Shown here one piece after another: positions 50,431 to 57,756 of a DNA stretch of 64,000 bases. Position 1 is the first letter of the stretch; every line of letters begins with the position of its first letter. The notes under the pieces are model-generated. The model saw nothing but the letters and a program-made list of their open reading frames with translations. It ran no database searches and was not told the DNA's origin. The DNA is taken from NCBI GenBank assembly GCA_019323015.1, contig JAHWHY010000005.1:1-64000 (forward strand). The letters run 5' to 3'. This DNA is from Candidatus Woesearchaeota archaeon (GTDB lineage Archaea > Nanobdellota > Nanobdellia > Woesearchaeales > ARS49). Made by a program: the position numbers and the translations under genes.

Positions 50431-50826
50431 TCACCTGTAGGATTTTTGTCTTTTTGCCCTTGCCTTTCCATGGCAGTTTGGCTTGTGTGTTTCTTTTCTT
50501 CTTATGTCTGCGATTAGTAGTGTTCTGTCATAATCTAGGAAGTCTTTCTGCAGGCTGTTGTCTAGTGCGACTATTGCTCTTGCTATTGCCAGTCTTACTG
50601 CGTCTGCCTGGCTTGCTACTCCTCCTCCTTTCACAGAGACGTCTATGTTTATGTTGCTTACAACGTCGCCTGCTATTTTTAGGGGCTCTTTCATTCTCAT
50701 CTGGTATATTTTTGGTGTTATTGTATCTAATAGTTTTGAGTTTACTCTAACAACGCCAGCCCCTGGCTTTATTGTTGCTCTTGCTATTGCGCTTTTTCTT
50801 CTTCCTGATACATGTATGACTTTCAT
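50431..50826 (-). CDS. rpsI: 30S ribosomal protein S9 (uS9)
   Basis: 131 residues from the ATG at 50826, which overlaps the L13 stop as ATGA. HVSGRRKSAIARATI at the start, the GGGVASQADAVRLAIARAIV region and the basic RAKRQKSYR C-terminus (which reaches the P-site) are diagnostic. Translated in series with L13 and RpoN. Confidence 0.97.
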   Translation of the reverse strand: MKVIHVSGRRKSAIARATIKPGAGVVRVNSKLLDTITPKIYQMRMKEPLKIAGDVVSNINIDVSVKGGGVASQADAVRLAIARAIVALDNSLQKDFLDYDRTLLIADIRRKETHKPNCHGKARAKRQKSYR

Positions 50827-51239
50827 ATTTTCTTGCAAACCTCTTCAACTGTTATTTTCTTTAGTGATTTTAATTTTCCAGCGTCTGCTCCCTGAACCTT
50901 CTCTAGTTTTTTGTCTTTGAATGTTTCAGGAACTCCTAGATAGCACATTATTCTTTTGTATGCCTGTGCTCCTTTTGTTCTTTTGTATGGAAGCATGCCT
51001 CTTATTGTTCTCCTGAAGAATCTGTCAGGCAGCCTGGATATGAATGGCCCTTTCTGCGGCTGGCCTACTTTGTTTCTTCTGTGATAGTATCTTTGTGATA
51101 CTTGTTCTTTGCTTCCTGACATTATTGCTTTTTCACAGTTCATTATCTTGATAGTGTCTCCTAGCAAGGCTCTCTTAGCTGCAAAAGCTCCTACTCTTCC
51201 TACGATTGCATTTGCTGCATCTATGTATATTTCTGCCAT
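50823..51239 (-). CDS. rplM: 50S ribosomal protein L13 (uL13)
   Basis: 138 residues. IDAANAIVGRVGAFAAKRALLGD at the N-terminus, YYHRRNKVGQPQKGPF and RRTIRGMLPYKRTKGAQAYKRI are diagnostic of archaeal L13. It overlaps S9 by 4 bases and starts 2 bases after L18e. Confidence 0.97.
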   Translation of the reverse strand: MAEIYIDAANAIVGRVGAFAAKRALLGDTIKIMNCEKAIMSGSKEQVSQRYYHRRNKVGQPQKGPFISRLPDRFFRRTIRGMLPYKRTKGAQAYKRIMCYLGVPETFKDKKLEKVQGADAGKLKSLKKITVEEVCKKI

Positions 51240-51240
51240 T

Positions 51241-51603
51241 TTATCCTAGGATCCTCACGTTTTTTCCTTTTGGGTTTGTTTTCATTAGTTCTTGTATTGT
51301 GATGCATTTTCCTTTTGCATCTGTGATTATTTTTTTTGCTGAGTCTGAAAAGCTGAATGCTGCTACTGTTATGCCCTGGTTCAGTGCTCCGGATCCAAGC
51401 ACTTTTCCTGGCACAACTATTGTTTCGTCTTTTTTTGCGTGCCTGTTTATTTTTGCTACATTTACTATTCTTCTCTGCCTTGTTGATTTAGACAGGTCGC
51501 TTGCGATTCTTTTCCAGATGCCGGCCTTCTGGCTACTTGATTCTTTCTTTAACTCTTGTATGAGTTGTTTCAGGTTTTCGTTTGTTGGTCCTGTCTTCTT
51601 CAT
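51241..51603 (-). CDS. rpl18e: 50S ribosomal protein L18e (eL18)
   Basis: 120 residues. GPTNENLKQLIQELKK at the N-terminus and VVPGKVLGSGALNQGITVAAFSFSDSAKKII near 69-99 identify eL18. It follows tRNA-Leu on the same strand, an arrangement also found in haloarchaea. Confidence 0.96.
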   Translation of the reverse strand: MKKTGPTNENLKQLIQELKKESSSQKAGIWKRIASDLSKSTRQRRIVNVAKINRHAKKDETIVVPGKVLGSGALNQGITVAAFSFSDSAKKIITDAKGKCITIQELMKTNPKGKNVRILG

Positions 51604-51610
51604 GGTATTA

Positions 51611-51710
51611 TGCGGGGGACGAGGTTCGAACTCGCGCAGGCACTAAGCCACTAGGCTTTTGATGATTTGCATCCTCAACCTAGCCCGTTTGGCCACTCCG
51701 GCACCCCCGC
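51611..51710 (-). tRNA. tRNA-Leu (GAG) with a 16-base intron
   Basis: The acceptor stem GCGGGGG/CCCCCGC is perfect and the discriminator is A. The D-arm (GGAGTGGCCAAACGG) and long variable arm (GGCTTAGTGCC) are those of a class II tRNA-Leu. The anticodon stem CTAGG/CCTAG encloses TTGAGG, 16 extra bases (51657-51672) and G, giving anticodon GAG. TTGA pairs with TCAA as the central helix of a bulge-helix-bulge site. It lies inside the rpoD-L18e operon. CCA not encoded. Confidence 0.93.
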
Positions 51711-51764
51711 AACTTGTTGCGGGTGACGGCTTTCTGAACTTGTTCAGATTTGCCGGCACCCCGC
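51711..51764 (-). repeat. Hairpin cassette with a partial copy of the tRNA-Leu 5' end
   Basis: Minus strand, immediately upstream of tRNA-Leu. GCGGGGTGCCGG (complement of 51753-51764) repeats the first 13 bases of the tRNA with one base missing. It pairs with GCCGTCACCCGC to form a long stem. Within it lies TCTGAAC-TTG-TTCAGA, and GCAAC-TT-GTTGC sits at the tRNA boundary. It is the tRNA leader in the rpoD-L18e transcript. Confidence 0.65.
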
Positions 51765-51774
51765 TTTAACGGGT

Positions 51775-52557
51775 TTACTTGAGTTTTGTCTCAAACTCTT
51801 CCAGTGTTTCGTTGAATAGCACTGCTGCGTTTGAGACCATTTCTGCTGGAGTTAACTGTCCCCATGGTTCTATGAAAAATATGAAGTTTTTGTCACTGTA
51901 TTCTATCTTGACTAAATCATCGCACACGCCGTCGCATGCATCAACTAGATTATTATCCATGATTAAGTCTGCGTTTATCTTTCCGTTTTTGTCAAATACC
52001 TCTGCAGGGTATTTTTCTTTGAATTTTTCAAGCAGTTCTTGTTTGTTGCTGATTGTGATTTTTGGTTCTTTGTTAAACCAGACTAGTCCTGGGCTGAATT
52101 TTACGTGGTCTTTTCCTTCTCCTAAGACTGCTGTTGCCTCTAGCTCTATTTCTTGTCCTTTCAGTAGTTTTGCTATTGGCATTTTTGGGTATGCTGGTTT
52201 TATTTTTGGGTCTTTTGTTTTGATGTCAGATGCATACACTATTCCTGGGCCTTTTGCTTTTAGTGTCATTTTTAATGTGCATCTTGCACATCCTTCTCCT
52301 TCGCATTTGCATTTTGCTGGCAGAGTATATGCTTTCAGGTCTGTTTTCATTGGAACCAAGCCCAATCTGTGTGCGAGTATTTCATCGTATAGTACTGAGC
52401 TGTTTTTTCTGAATTCTACTTCTTCTATTGCCATTGTTGGCACTGTGTCAATTATTGTTCTTCTGAGTGAGTTAACAAATGCTGCATTGGTATTTTTAAG
52501 TAAAAAGCTCACGCGTCCTGTTTTTTTGTCTTTTTTTAGCATTTGGATTTCAGCCAT
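51775..52557 (-). CDS. rpoD: DNA-directed RNA polymerase subunit D
   Basis: 260 residues. NAAFVNSLRRTIIDTVPTMAIEEVEFRKNSSVLYDEILAHRLGLVP is the alpha-like dimerisation motif. A four-cysteine cluster CKCEGEGCARC near 83-93 resembles the 3Fe-4S/zinc site present in some archaeal Rpo3. The C-terminal WGQLTPAEMVSNAAVLF closes the fold. It lies between S11 and tRNA-Leu in the conserved operon. Confidence 0.96.
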   Translation of the reverse strand: MAEIQMLKKDKKTGRVSFLLKNTNAAFVNSLRRTIIDTVPTMAIEEVEFRKNSSVLYDEILAHRLGLVPMKTDLKAYTLPAKCKCEGEGCARCTLKMTLKAKGPGIVYASDIKTKDPKIKPAYPKMPIAKLLKGQEIELEATAVLGEGKDHVKFSPGLVWFNKEPKITISNKQELLEKFKEKYPAEVFDKNGKINADLIMDNNLVDACDGVCDDLVKIEYSDKNFIFFIEPWGQLTPAEMVSNAAVLFNETLEEFETKLK

Positions 52558-52564
52558 TTTTTGT

Positions 52565-52966
52565 TTATACCCTCCTGCCTCTTCTTCCGCCTTTTTTTCT
52601 GCAACCGCCGTGTGGCAAAGGGGTTACATCTTCTATTAGACCTATTCTTAAGCCCATTCTTGATAGTGCTCTTATTGCTGCTTGTGCTCCTGGTCCTGGG
52701 TTGTTTGGCCCGTTATGTCCGCCAGGTGCTCTTACTTTGACATGCAATCCTGTTAAGCCTTTGTCTAAGGCTTGTTCTGCAACTCTTTTTGCTGCAATCA
52801 TTGCTGCAGTTGGGCTGTTTTCCATTCTATTTGATTTCACGACCATTCCTCCGGAAGCTACTGCCAAGGTTTCGCTTCCAGAGATGTCTGTTATGTGTAT
52901 GATTGTATCGTTATAACTAGCGTAAATGTGAACTACTCCCCATCTTTCTGGTCTATGTTTTTTCAT
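52565..52966 (-). CDS. rpsK: 30S ribosomal protein S11 (uS11)
   Basis: 133 residues. WGVVHIYASYNDTIIHITD, GGMVVKSNRMENSPTAAMIAAKR and the C-terminal PHGGCRKKGGRRGRRV are diagnostic of archaeal S11. It overlaps the S4 stop by 4 bases. Confidence 0.97.
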   Translation of the reverse strand: MKKHRPERWGVVHIYASYNDTIIHITDISGSETLAVASGGMVVKSNRMENSPTAAMIAAKRVAEQALDKGLTGLHVKVRAPGGHNGPNNPGPGAQAAIRALSRMGLRIGLIEDVTPLPHGGCRKKGGRRGRRV

Positions 52967-53595
52967 TTTCTAGGCTCTTGTTTTTTTGCAGATTTTTTGA
53001 ATGCTTTTTTAGTTCTTTTTTTCTTTTTGACTTTCTTTGTTTTCTTGTCTTCTGCTTTCTCTTCTGTTTCTTCTGGTTTCTTCTCTATCTGCCTCTCTGG
53101 GTGTTCTGGATTTGAGAGTGCTGATGCTTCTACAAATGTTATTGTTGGTTCTTCTTCTGTCTTTACAATGTATCCTGGTGCTTTGATTTGTTTTCCACCA
53201 ACAAGAATGTGCGCGTGTGATATGTATTGTCTTGCCTGTCTCATGCTGTTTGCAAGCCCTTTTCTGTAGACAATTGTTTGAAGTCTTCTTTCTAAGATGT
53301 CTTTTATTGTAAGGCTCAGCACTGCTTCTGTATCTGCTCCTGCTGAGATAAGTCCTAGTTTTTGCAGTCTTTCTAATAGTTGTTTTTTCTCTTTTTCAGC
53401 CTGTTCTCCCTGCAGTGCTACCAGTCTTTTTGCTTGTTTTGCAAAGTTTTTGAGTTTAGAATTATGCTTCCAGATTTCGCTTTTGTTTTTCAGGCCGTAT
53501 TCTTTTTTTAGGGCTTTCTCTTCGTCAATCCTTGCTTTTTGCCAGGGATGTCCTGGTCCGCTGAATTTTCTTCTTAGTTTTCTTGGAGCTCCCAT
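52963..53595 (-). CDS. rpsD: 30S ribosomal protein S4 (uS4)
   Basis: 210 residues. GAPRKLRRKFSGPGHPWQKARIDEEK is the archaeal N-terminus. The S4 RNA-binding domain is ERRLQTIVYRKGLANSMRQARQYISHAHILVGGK near 100-133. The tail after about residue 165 is rich in Glu and Lys and longer than usual. Coupled to S11 by a 4-base overlap. Confidence 0.97.
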   Translation of the reverse strand: MGAPRKLRRKFSGPGHPWQKARIDEEKALKKEYGLKNKSEIWKHNSKLKNFAKQAKRLVALQGEQAEKEKKQLLERLQKLGLISAGADTEAVLSLTIKDILERRLQTIVYRKGLANSMRQARQYISHAHILVGGKQIKAPGYIVKTEEEPTITFVEASALSNPEHPERQIEKKPEETEEKAEDKKTKKVKKKKRTKKAFKKSAKKQEPRK

Positions 53596-53597
53596 TT

Positions 53598-54071
53598 TTA
53601 CTTACCGCCTTTCTTTCCTACTTTCTTTTTCTGGACTCCTTTTACTTTTCCTTTGTTTGGCCTGAAGTTGCTTCTTGTTCTCTGGCCTCTTACTGGAAGT
53701 CCGAACATGTGTCTTGTTCCTCTGTAGCTCTTTATTTTCTTCATCTGTTTGATATCATTATCGATTGTGAATTTTAGGTCTCCTGTTGACAGGTGCTTAT
53801 CTTCGCCTGTGTCCATGTCTTTTCTTCTGTTCACCATCCATACAGGAAAGTTATGCTTTAGAGGTTCTTTGATTACCGCTTCTATCTTTTTTATTTCATC
53901 GTCAGAAAGAGCTCCTGCTTTTTTGGCCGGGTCTATTTTTGTCATCTTGCAGATTGCATTTGCAAACATGATTCCCACGCCTTTTACTCTCTTTAGTCCA
54001 TAGAGTATCTGTTGCGTTCCTTTCATGTCTGTGTTTGCGATACGTACTAAGTGTTTTAGTTCTTCAGCCAT
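53598..54071 (-). CDS. rpsM: 30S ribosomal protein S13 (uS13)
   Basis: 157 residues. LVRIANTDMKGTQQILYGLKRVKGVG and the C-terminal YRGTRHMFGLPVRGQRTRSNFRPNKGKVKG are diagnostic. It is the first gene of the operon. A TATA box (minus strand, 54167-54176) implies a leader of about 70 bases that folds into a stem just ahead of the ribosome-binding site. Confidence 0.97.
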   Translation of the reverse strand: MAEELKHLVRIANTDMKGTQQILYGLKRVKGVGIMFANAICKMTKIDPAKKAGALSDDEIKKIEAVIKEPLKHNFPVWMVNRRKDMDTGEDKHLSTGDLKFTIDNDIKQMKKIKSYRGTRHMFGLPVRGQRTRSNFRPNKGKVKGVQKKKVGKKGGK

Positions 54072-54085
54072 TATTTAACCCCTGT

Positions 54086-54143
54086 TAGCTCGAGAGAATA
54101 TAGCGTTTTGCAACCCTATTGCTCGCCTTTCGACTCGGGCTAA
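54086..54143 (-). promoter_or_regulatory. Predicted stem at the 5' end of the S13 operon transcript
   Basis: TTAGCCCGAG (54134-54143, minus strand) pairs with CTCGAGCTAA (54086-54095) over ten positions with one mismatch. Smaller stems (GCAA/TTGC, GCG/CGC) lie inside. The stem ends a few bases before the AGGGG ribosome-binding site of S13. Position fits an autoregulatory leader (inference). Confidence 0.5.
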
Positions 54144-54166
54144 TAAACCTCTGAAATCATGGTTTG

Positions 54167-54176
54167 TTTATAAAGG
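54167..54176 (-). promoter_or_regulatory. TATA box of the S13-RpoN operon
   Basis: CCTTTATAAA on the minus strand. The predicted start is near 54141-54145, at the outer end of the leader stem. Confidence 0.65.
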
Positions 54177-54195
54177 TTACGGATATAGAGTTACT

Positions 54196-54203
54196 TTTAT
54201 AAA
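54196..54203 (+). promoter_or_regulatory. TATA box of tRNA-His
   Basis: TTTATAAA preceded by TTAC, 26 bases before the tRNA. Confidence 0.65.
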
Positions 54204-54228
54204 CAAAATACAATTTAAGGCCCAATAT

Positions 54229-54300
54229 GGCGACAGTGGCGTAATGGTAGCGTAGAGGACTGTGGATCCTCTGGCCCGGGTTCGATTCCCGGCTGTCGCC
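54229..54300 (+). tRNA. tRNA-His (GUG) with encoded G-1
   Basis: The acceptor stem GCGACAG/CTGTCGC begins at 54230. The preceding G (54229) pairs with discriminator C (54300), the histidine identity element, so it is encoded in the gene. The anticodon stem AGAGG(A)/(T)CCTCT encloses CTGTGGA with anticodon GTG. T-arm CCGGG/CCCGG with TTCGATT. No intron. Confidence 0.94.
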
Positions 54301-54301
54301 C

Positions 54302-54823
54302 TTAACTACTCAATGCCCTTCTTTTCATTGCTAGTCTGTATTCTGAGAATAAGTATGGCAGGATGAATGCTAGTGCGTATGTTGCGCTGATTATTATTGG
54401 GTCATGTGCAGGTGTTGCTACCTCTAATAAAAGCTCTAGTCTGTTTGTGAATGTTGTTATTATATAAACATTGATCAATGCTAATGCAACTATCAATAAT
54501 ATTGGGATGATGTGTTTTTTTGCCTCTATTTTCTGTATCTCTCTCATGATTGAGTTTATCAGCATCCCAAATGCAAAGCCGATAATAAACAATACCGCAA
54601 ACAGGTAAAATCCAGTCAATATAAGCATGAATGGAACTAACACTACAGAAAGCACGAAATTGCCGAATATAGATATTACCAAGAATACCCAGTAAACAAT
54701 CTCATCTAGAAATCTTACTCTTGATGATTTTTTCTCTCTGCCTCTTGAAATTATCCCTAGAACTCTTTCTTTTTCTTCAGAAGACCAAGGCTTTTGTGCT
54801 ACTGCCTCTTTTAGTGATTCCAT
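54302..54823 (-). CDS. Membrane protein of unknown function
   Basis: 173 residues. A cytoplasmic charged N-terminus (about 1-38) precedes four transmembrane helices (about 43-62, 64-84, 104-125, 143-163), ending in a basic tail. Serine/arginine-rich residues 26-38 (SRGREKKSSRVRF) are notable. It starts one base after the next gene's stop, so it belongs to the NAC operon. No family recognised. Confidence 0.7.
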   Translation of the reverse strand: MESLKEAVAQKPWSSEEKERVLGIISRGREKKSSRVRFLDEIVYWVFLVISIFGNFVLSVVLVPFMLILTGFYLFAVLFIIGFAFGMLINSIMREIQKIEAKKHIIPILLIVALALINVYIITTFTNRLELLLEVATPAHDPIIISATYALAFILPYLFSEYRLAMKRRALSS

Positions 54824-54824
54824 T

Positions 54825-55313
54825 TTAACTTTTCTTTATTTCTACTATGTCTTCAACGCAACTTATAAATTCTTTGGTTTTTCTGAAATAGTCTCCTATG
54901 ATGTCTATTGTTATTTCTGCATCTCCTTCATCGACTTTTGCAGTCATTGTGACGTGTCTTCTGTATTCCCTGTCTTTGTCAAACTTTGCTTTGTCGATTT
55001 TTCTTAGGAGTATGAAGAAATTCTGGAAGTCGCAGACATTTTTGTCGTCTTTATAGACTTTCTTGATTGTCTCTGCCTTGACTAAAGGTATTTTTGGCAC
55101 AGAATCTATTTTCTTGTTTAACTGTGCGTAATAGAGCAGTGCATCCATAGTATGATTAAATGCATTTATCAGCCGTTCTATGACTGATTTGAGTACATCT
55201 ACCGTTCTTGTGTATTTTAAAGTAACATGAAATAAGTGGTCTGCTCTGTTTACCTCTTGTTTTGCATTAATAAGAGATTCTTTTATCTGTTCTTTAAGCA
55301 GTTCTTTGCTCAT
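54825..55313 (-). CDS. Helical protein of unknown function
   Basis: 162 residues. Mostly amphipathic helices (about 5-75), resembling an all-helical substrate-binding bundle such as SAV or HEPN-like folds. It includes ERLINAFNHTMDALLYYA near 46-63 and FFILLRKIDKAKFDKDREYRRHVTMTAKVD near 97-126. A beta segment and a C-terminal helix follow. It overlaps the NAC stop by 4 bases. HEPN toxin was considered, but no Rx4-6H motif is convincing. Confidence 0.68.
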   Translation of the reverse strand: MSKELLKEQIKESLINAKQEVNRADHLFHVTLKYTRTVDVLKSVIERLINAFNHTMDALLYYAQLNKKIDSVPKIPLVKAETIKKVYKDDKNVCDFQNFFILLRKIDKAKFDKDREYRRHVTMTAKVDEGDAEITIDIIGDYFRKTKEFISCVEDIVEIKKS

Positions 55314-55654
55314 TCTTCCCCTTTTAGGTCGAGTATTGCTGCGGCAATATCGCCTTTGTGTTTTTTGATTGCTTCCATGGCAGCGTCTTTATCTACGCCT
55401 GCCTGGTCTGCCACTGTCTGCACATCTTCTTCAGATATCTCTGGTTCTGTGCTTAGGGCTCTTTCTTCTGGTGTTCCTATTACCTGGAAAGTTTCCTGCC
55501 CCATCATGTTCACTTTAGCAACCTGCGGGTTTGCAAACACTAATTCCTTGTCTTCTAGTCTTATGATTACTTCTTTGGCATCCAGCTCAGTCTGCTGGAT
55601 TCCCATTCTCTTCATGGCTTTTGCCATGCTTCTAGAATTCATTCCTGGAATAAT
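55310..55654 (-). CDS. nac: Nascent polypeptide-associated complex protein (archaeal NAC)
   Basis: About 114 residues. The NAC domain (VFANPQVAKVNMMGQETFQVIG) and the C-terminal UBA domain (DVQTVADQAGVDKDAAMEAIKKHKGDIAAAILDL) are clear. The first ATG (55642) is 19 bases from the GAGGTG site. In frame, an ATT at 55654 sits 7 bases after that site and would give M-I-P-G-M-N, the conserved archaeal start. A stop (TGA, 55661-55663) lies just upstream, so ATT is the best candidate. NAC binds the ribosome exit site and new chains. Confidence 0.88.
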   Translation of the reverse strand: MIPGMNSRSMAKAMKRMGIQQTELDAKEVIIRLEDKELVFANPQVAKVNMMGQETFQVIGTPEERALSTEPEISEEDVQTVADQAGVDKDAAMEAIKKHKGDIAAAILDLKGEE

Positions 55655-55698
55655 ATACCTTCACCTCGTGAAAATTGTTTTAAACGCATTTTTTTGTT

Positions 55699-55872
55699 TT
55701 AAAGCCCTAAAAAGGAACTACCGTAAATGTGCAGAACTATTGTTATCAATACAACAATTACTGCCAGGATAATAACTGTTCCTGGCTTGAATTCTAATTT
55801 GCTTCTATAATCCTCAAAATATCGTGTTAATCCTGCCGTGCTTGTCGGCATCTGGACTTTTTTATCTGCCAT
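55699..55872 (-). CDS. secG: Preprotein translocase Sec61-beta (SecG)
   Basis: 57 residues; shorter than common annotation cut-offs. Conserved MPTSTAGLTRYFEDYRSKLEFKPGTVI leads into one C-terminal transmembrane helix (about 33-50). This is the Sec61-beta partner of SecY/SecE. It has an AGGAGAT-like site upstream of the ATG at 55872. A stand-alone gene upstream of NAC, typical of archaea. Confidence 0.92.
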   Translation of the reverse strand: MADKKVQMPTSTAGLTRYFEDYRSKLEFKPGTVIILAVIVVLITIVLHIYGSSFLGL

Positions 55873-55941
55873 TTGTATAGGTATCTCCTGTAATTATAAA
55901 AAAGTTTGGTTTATTTGTCTCACGAATCTTAAATAAAGTAA

Positions 55942-56281
55942 GGATGGGTAAGCATAAGCTGCCTTTTGTCAGCCTCCAAAGCATTGATATTGTAACAACG
56001 CTGACAGTTTTACCTGTCTGGGCAGGCTGTGTGGCATTTTACTTAGCGCACATTTGTGCTTGCACCGACCAGTCCTATCCGTTTCAACGCATCCCTTAAG
56101 CAAACTCAGCTGGTTAACTTGCAACTGTCGCCAGCGCTTCGCAGCCTCATAGCGAATAAGGGCCGTTTCGTTTCTGTGATGTTGCCATCCATTGCTGGAT
56201 CTTTCTTTCGAAAGTGGCCTTTTTAGTGGTGGGCAGACTTTCCTCAGTTCAAAGAACCGAAAGCCACGTGCTTTCCCAACC
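55942..56281 (-). ncRNA. rnpB: RNase P RNA
   Basis: About 340 bases. P1 pairs GGTTGGG (complement of 56275-56281) with CCCATCC (complement of 55942-55948), one mismatch. The conserved CR-I GAGGAAAGTC follows about 45 bases from the 5' end, the ACAGAAACG of CR-II/III lies in the middle, and near the 3' end GACAAAAGGCAGCTTATGCTT matches CR-V. A minus-strand TATA (56305-56312) is at the right distance. It is the archaeal ribozyme subunit that cuts tRNA leaders. Confidence 0.93.
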
Positions 56282-56304
56282 CAACATATAGTAGTGCTTC
56301 TTAG

Positions 56305-56312
56305 TATTTAAA
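56305..56312 (-). promoter_or_regulatory. TATA box of RNase P RNA
   Basis: TTTAAATA on the minus strand, 24 bases before the RNA 5' end. Confidence 0.65.
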
Positions 56313-56343
56313 TGTATCTATAATACAGCCTTGAAAATAGGCA

Positions 56344-56426
56344 TAGAACGCTTAAAATGCTTGAATTTAAGGGTTTCGGCCGTTCTAAAGCCAGTTTAAC
56401 ACTCTTTTATTATTCACTTAAGAGTG
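56344..56426. promoter_or_regulatory. Nested inverted repeats upstream of the 420-residue protein gene
   Basis: TAGAACG (56344-56350)/CGTTCTA (56381-56387) enclose CTTAAA/TTTAAG. CACTCTT (56400-56406)/AAGAGTG (56420-56426) follows. All lie upstream of the TATA box at 56443, between RNase P RNA and the gene, so an operator role is possible. No coding frame here. Confidence 0.4.
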
Positions 56427-56442
56427 GTGAAAAAACGAAAGG

Positions 56443-56450
56443 TTTATAAA
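56443..56450 (+). promoter_or_regulatory. TATA box of the 420-residue protein gene
   Basis: TTTATAAA preceded by CGAAAGG. The predicted start near 56475 leaves a short leader with a GGGGTGAAG site. Confidence 0.65.
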
Positions 56451-56493
56451 GGGGTAAACCATAATAGAGTATATTCGGGGTGAAGACAATACA

Positions 56494-57756
56494 ATGGGAA
56501 TATTTAATCGTTTAAAGCGAGCCTGGGAAATTTGGCAGGAAGTTGTAGAAGAAAGAAAACGTAGAGAAAAAGAAGAAGCTGCTAAAAATACCCCAGATAA
56601 GTTTAAGAAATGCCAAGATGCAATGATGCAGCGTATAAATCTGTCTCTGCAGTACAGGGCTGCAATAAAAAAAATAGAACAAGACGCAAAAAAAGGAGAT
56701 CTTGCTTCAGTTATTTCTGGCATAGAAAACGTGGTTAATAATACTGAAGATATACCAAAAAAAGATGAATTGTCTGCTGAAGAAATCAAGAACGCGCTTT
56801 ACACTGCTGGCAAAAATCAAGCAGCTATTGTTTATGCAAAGCACGGCGTTGATCCAGTGAATCTTGCTTTTATTGTTCACGGCATTGCAAAAAATCAGGA
56901 AAAATTACTGGATGAAAAACTGGATTATGAAGACTGCATGGCTTCTATGCACCAGCACATGATTGGTCTTGCAAAAACATATCTTAGAAGTGTTAGAGGA
57001 AAGCCAAATAGTGCTTCTGAATTGCTTTCTGCTATGCAGAGAGCTGAACAGATTCTTGAATTAGCAAATTACACTCCTGAAGATAAACAAGCTCATACCA
57101 TAGAGCTTAACAAGCTTTTGGTTGGTGCTCTTCTGCCAAACCTTAAGGCGCTTGCACACAAAGGTCTTATTTCAGAGTTTGATGATATTTCTGCTAAAGT
57201 TTGTGAAGCAATGGATGCTTCCCAGACTCCTGCTGAGATGCAGGGAAAAATTAAAGGTTTGCTGAATATTTATCTGGGAAAATGTTATAACGCGCATTTC
57301 GTAAATCACGCGAATGCATTTACACTCGGGGTTATCTCTTTAGAAGATCTGGAAAAGATTACTAGAGCGCATAATGGCTTTTTTGCAAGAACAAATATTT
57401 CTAGAGAAGATATTGAGAAAAACAGGCTGCATCCTGTTGCGCGTTTGAATTCTAATTCATACAGGATTGGAATTAATCAGTTGCTTTACTTGGTTGATCC
57501 TGCTTCTAGAAATGGAAATCCTATTCCTCCTGAAAAAGAAGCAAGAGAGCTAGCAGATAAAATTAAAATTTACTTGAAAAAAGCAGAATTAAAGCCAGTA
57601 GAAAGAAAAGGAGTAATTAAAGCTTTGAAAAGAATTGATTCTTTCTATAATGGACACAGTACTGGACAAAACTTAAGGGGCAGAGATGACAGAAATCAGA
57701 TGTATACAAATCCGCTCTATGACAGAAGAGCAAGACTTGCTAAGAAGCACAGATGA
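56494..57756 (+). CDS. Large helical protein of unknown function
   Basis: 420 residues, soluble, almost all alpha-helical. A charged N-terminal helix (about 1-50, VVEERKRREKEEAAK) is followed by long helices resembling repeats or a scaffold, and a polar, disordered C-terminus (GHSTGQNLRGRDDRNQ) with a basic end. No conserved catalytic motif. It ends within the THUMP gene by 17 bases. Strong promoter and upstream inverted repeats suggest real regulation. Not recognised. Confidence 0.75.
   Translation: MGIFNRLKRAWEIWQEVVEERKRREKEEAAKNTPDKFKKCQDAMMQRINLSLQYRAAIKKIEQDAKKGDLASVISGIENVVNNTEDIPKKDELSAEEIKNALYTAGKNQAAIVYAKHGVDPVNLAFIVHGIAKNQEKLLDEKLDYEDCMASMHQHMIGLAKTYLRSVRGKPNSASELLSAMQRAEQILELANYTPEDKQAHTIELNKLLVGALLPNLKALAHKGLISEFDDISAKVCEAMDASQTPAEMQGKIKGLLNIYLGKCYNAHFVNHANAFTLGVISLEDLEKITRAHNGFFARTNISREDIEKNRLHPVARLNSNSYRIGINQLLYLVDPASRNGNPIPPEKEARELADKIKIYLKKAELKPVERKGVIKALKRIDSFYNGHSTGQNLRGRDDRNQMYTNPLYDRRARLAKKHR

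Noticed and set aside
54825..55313. HEPN toxin identity for the helical protein next to NAC
   Set aside because: No convincing Rx4-6H motif, and no antitoxin-like nucleotidyltransferase adjacent.
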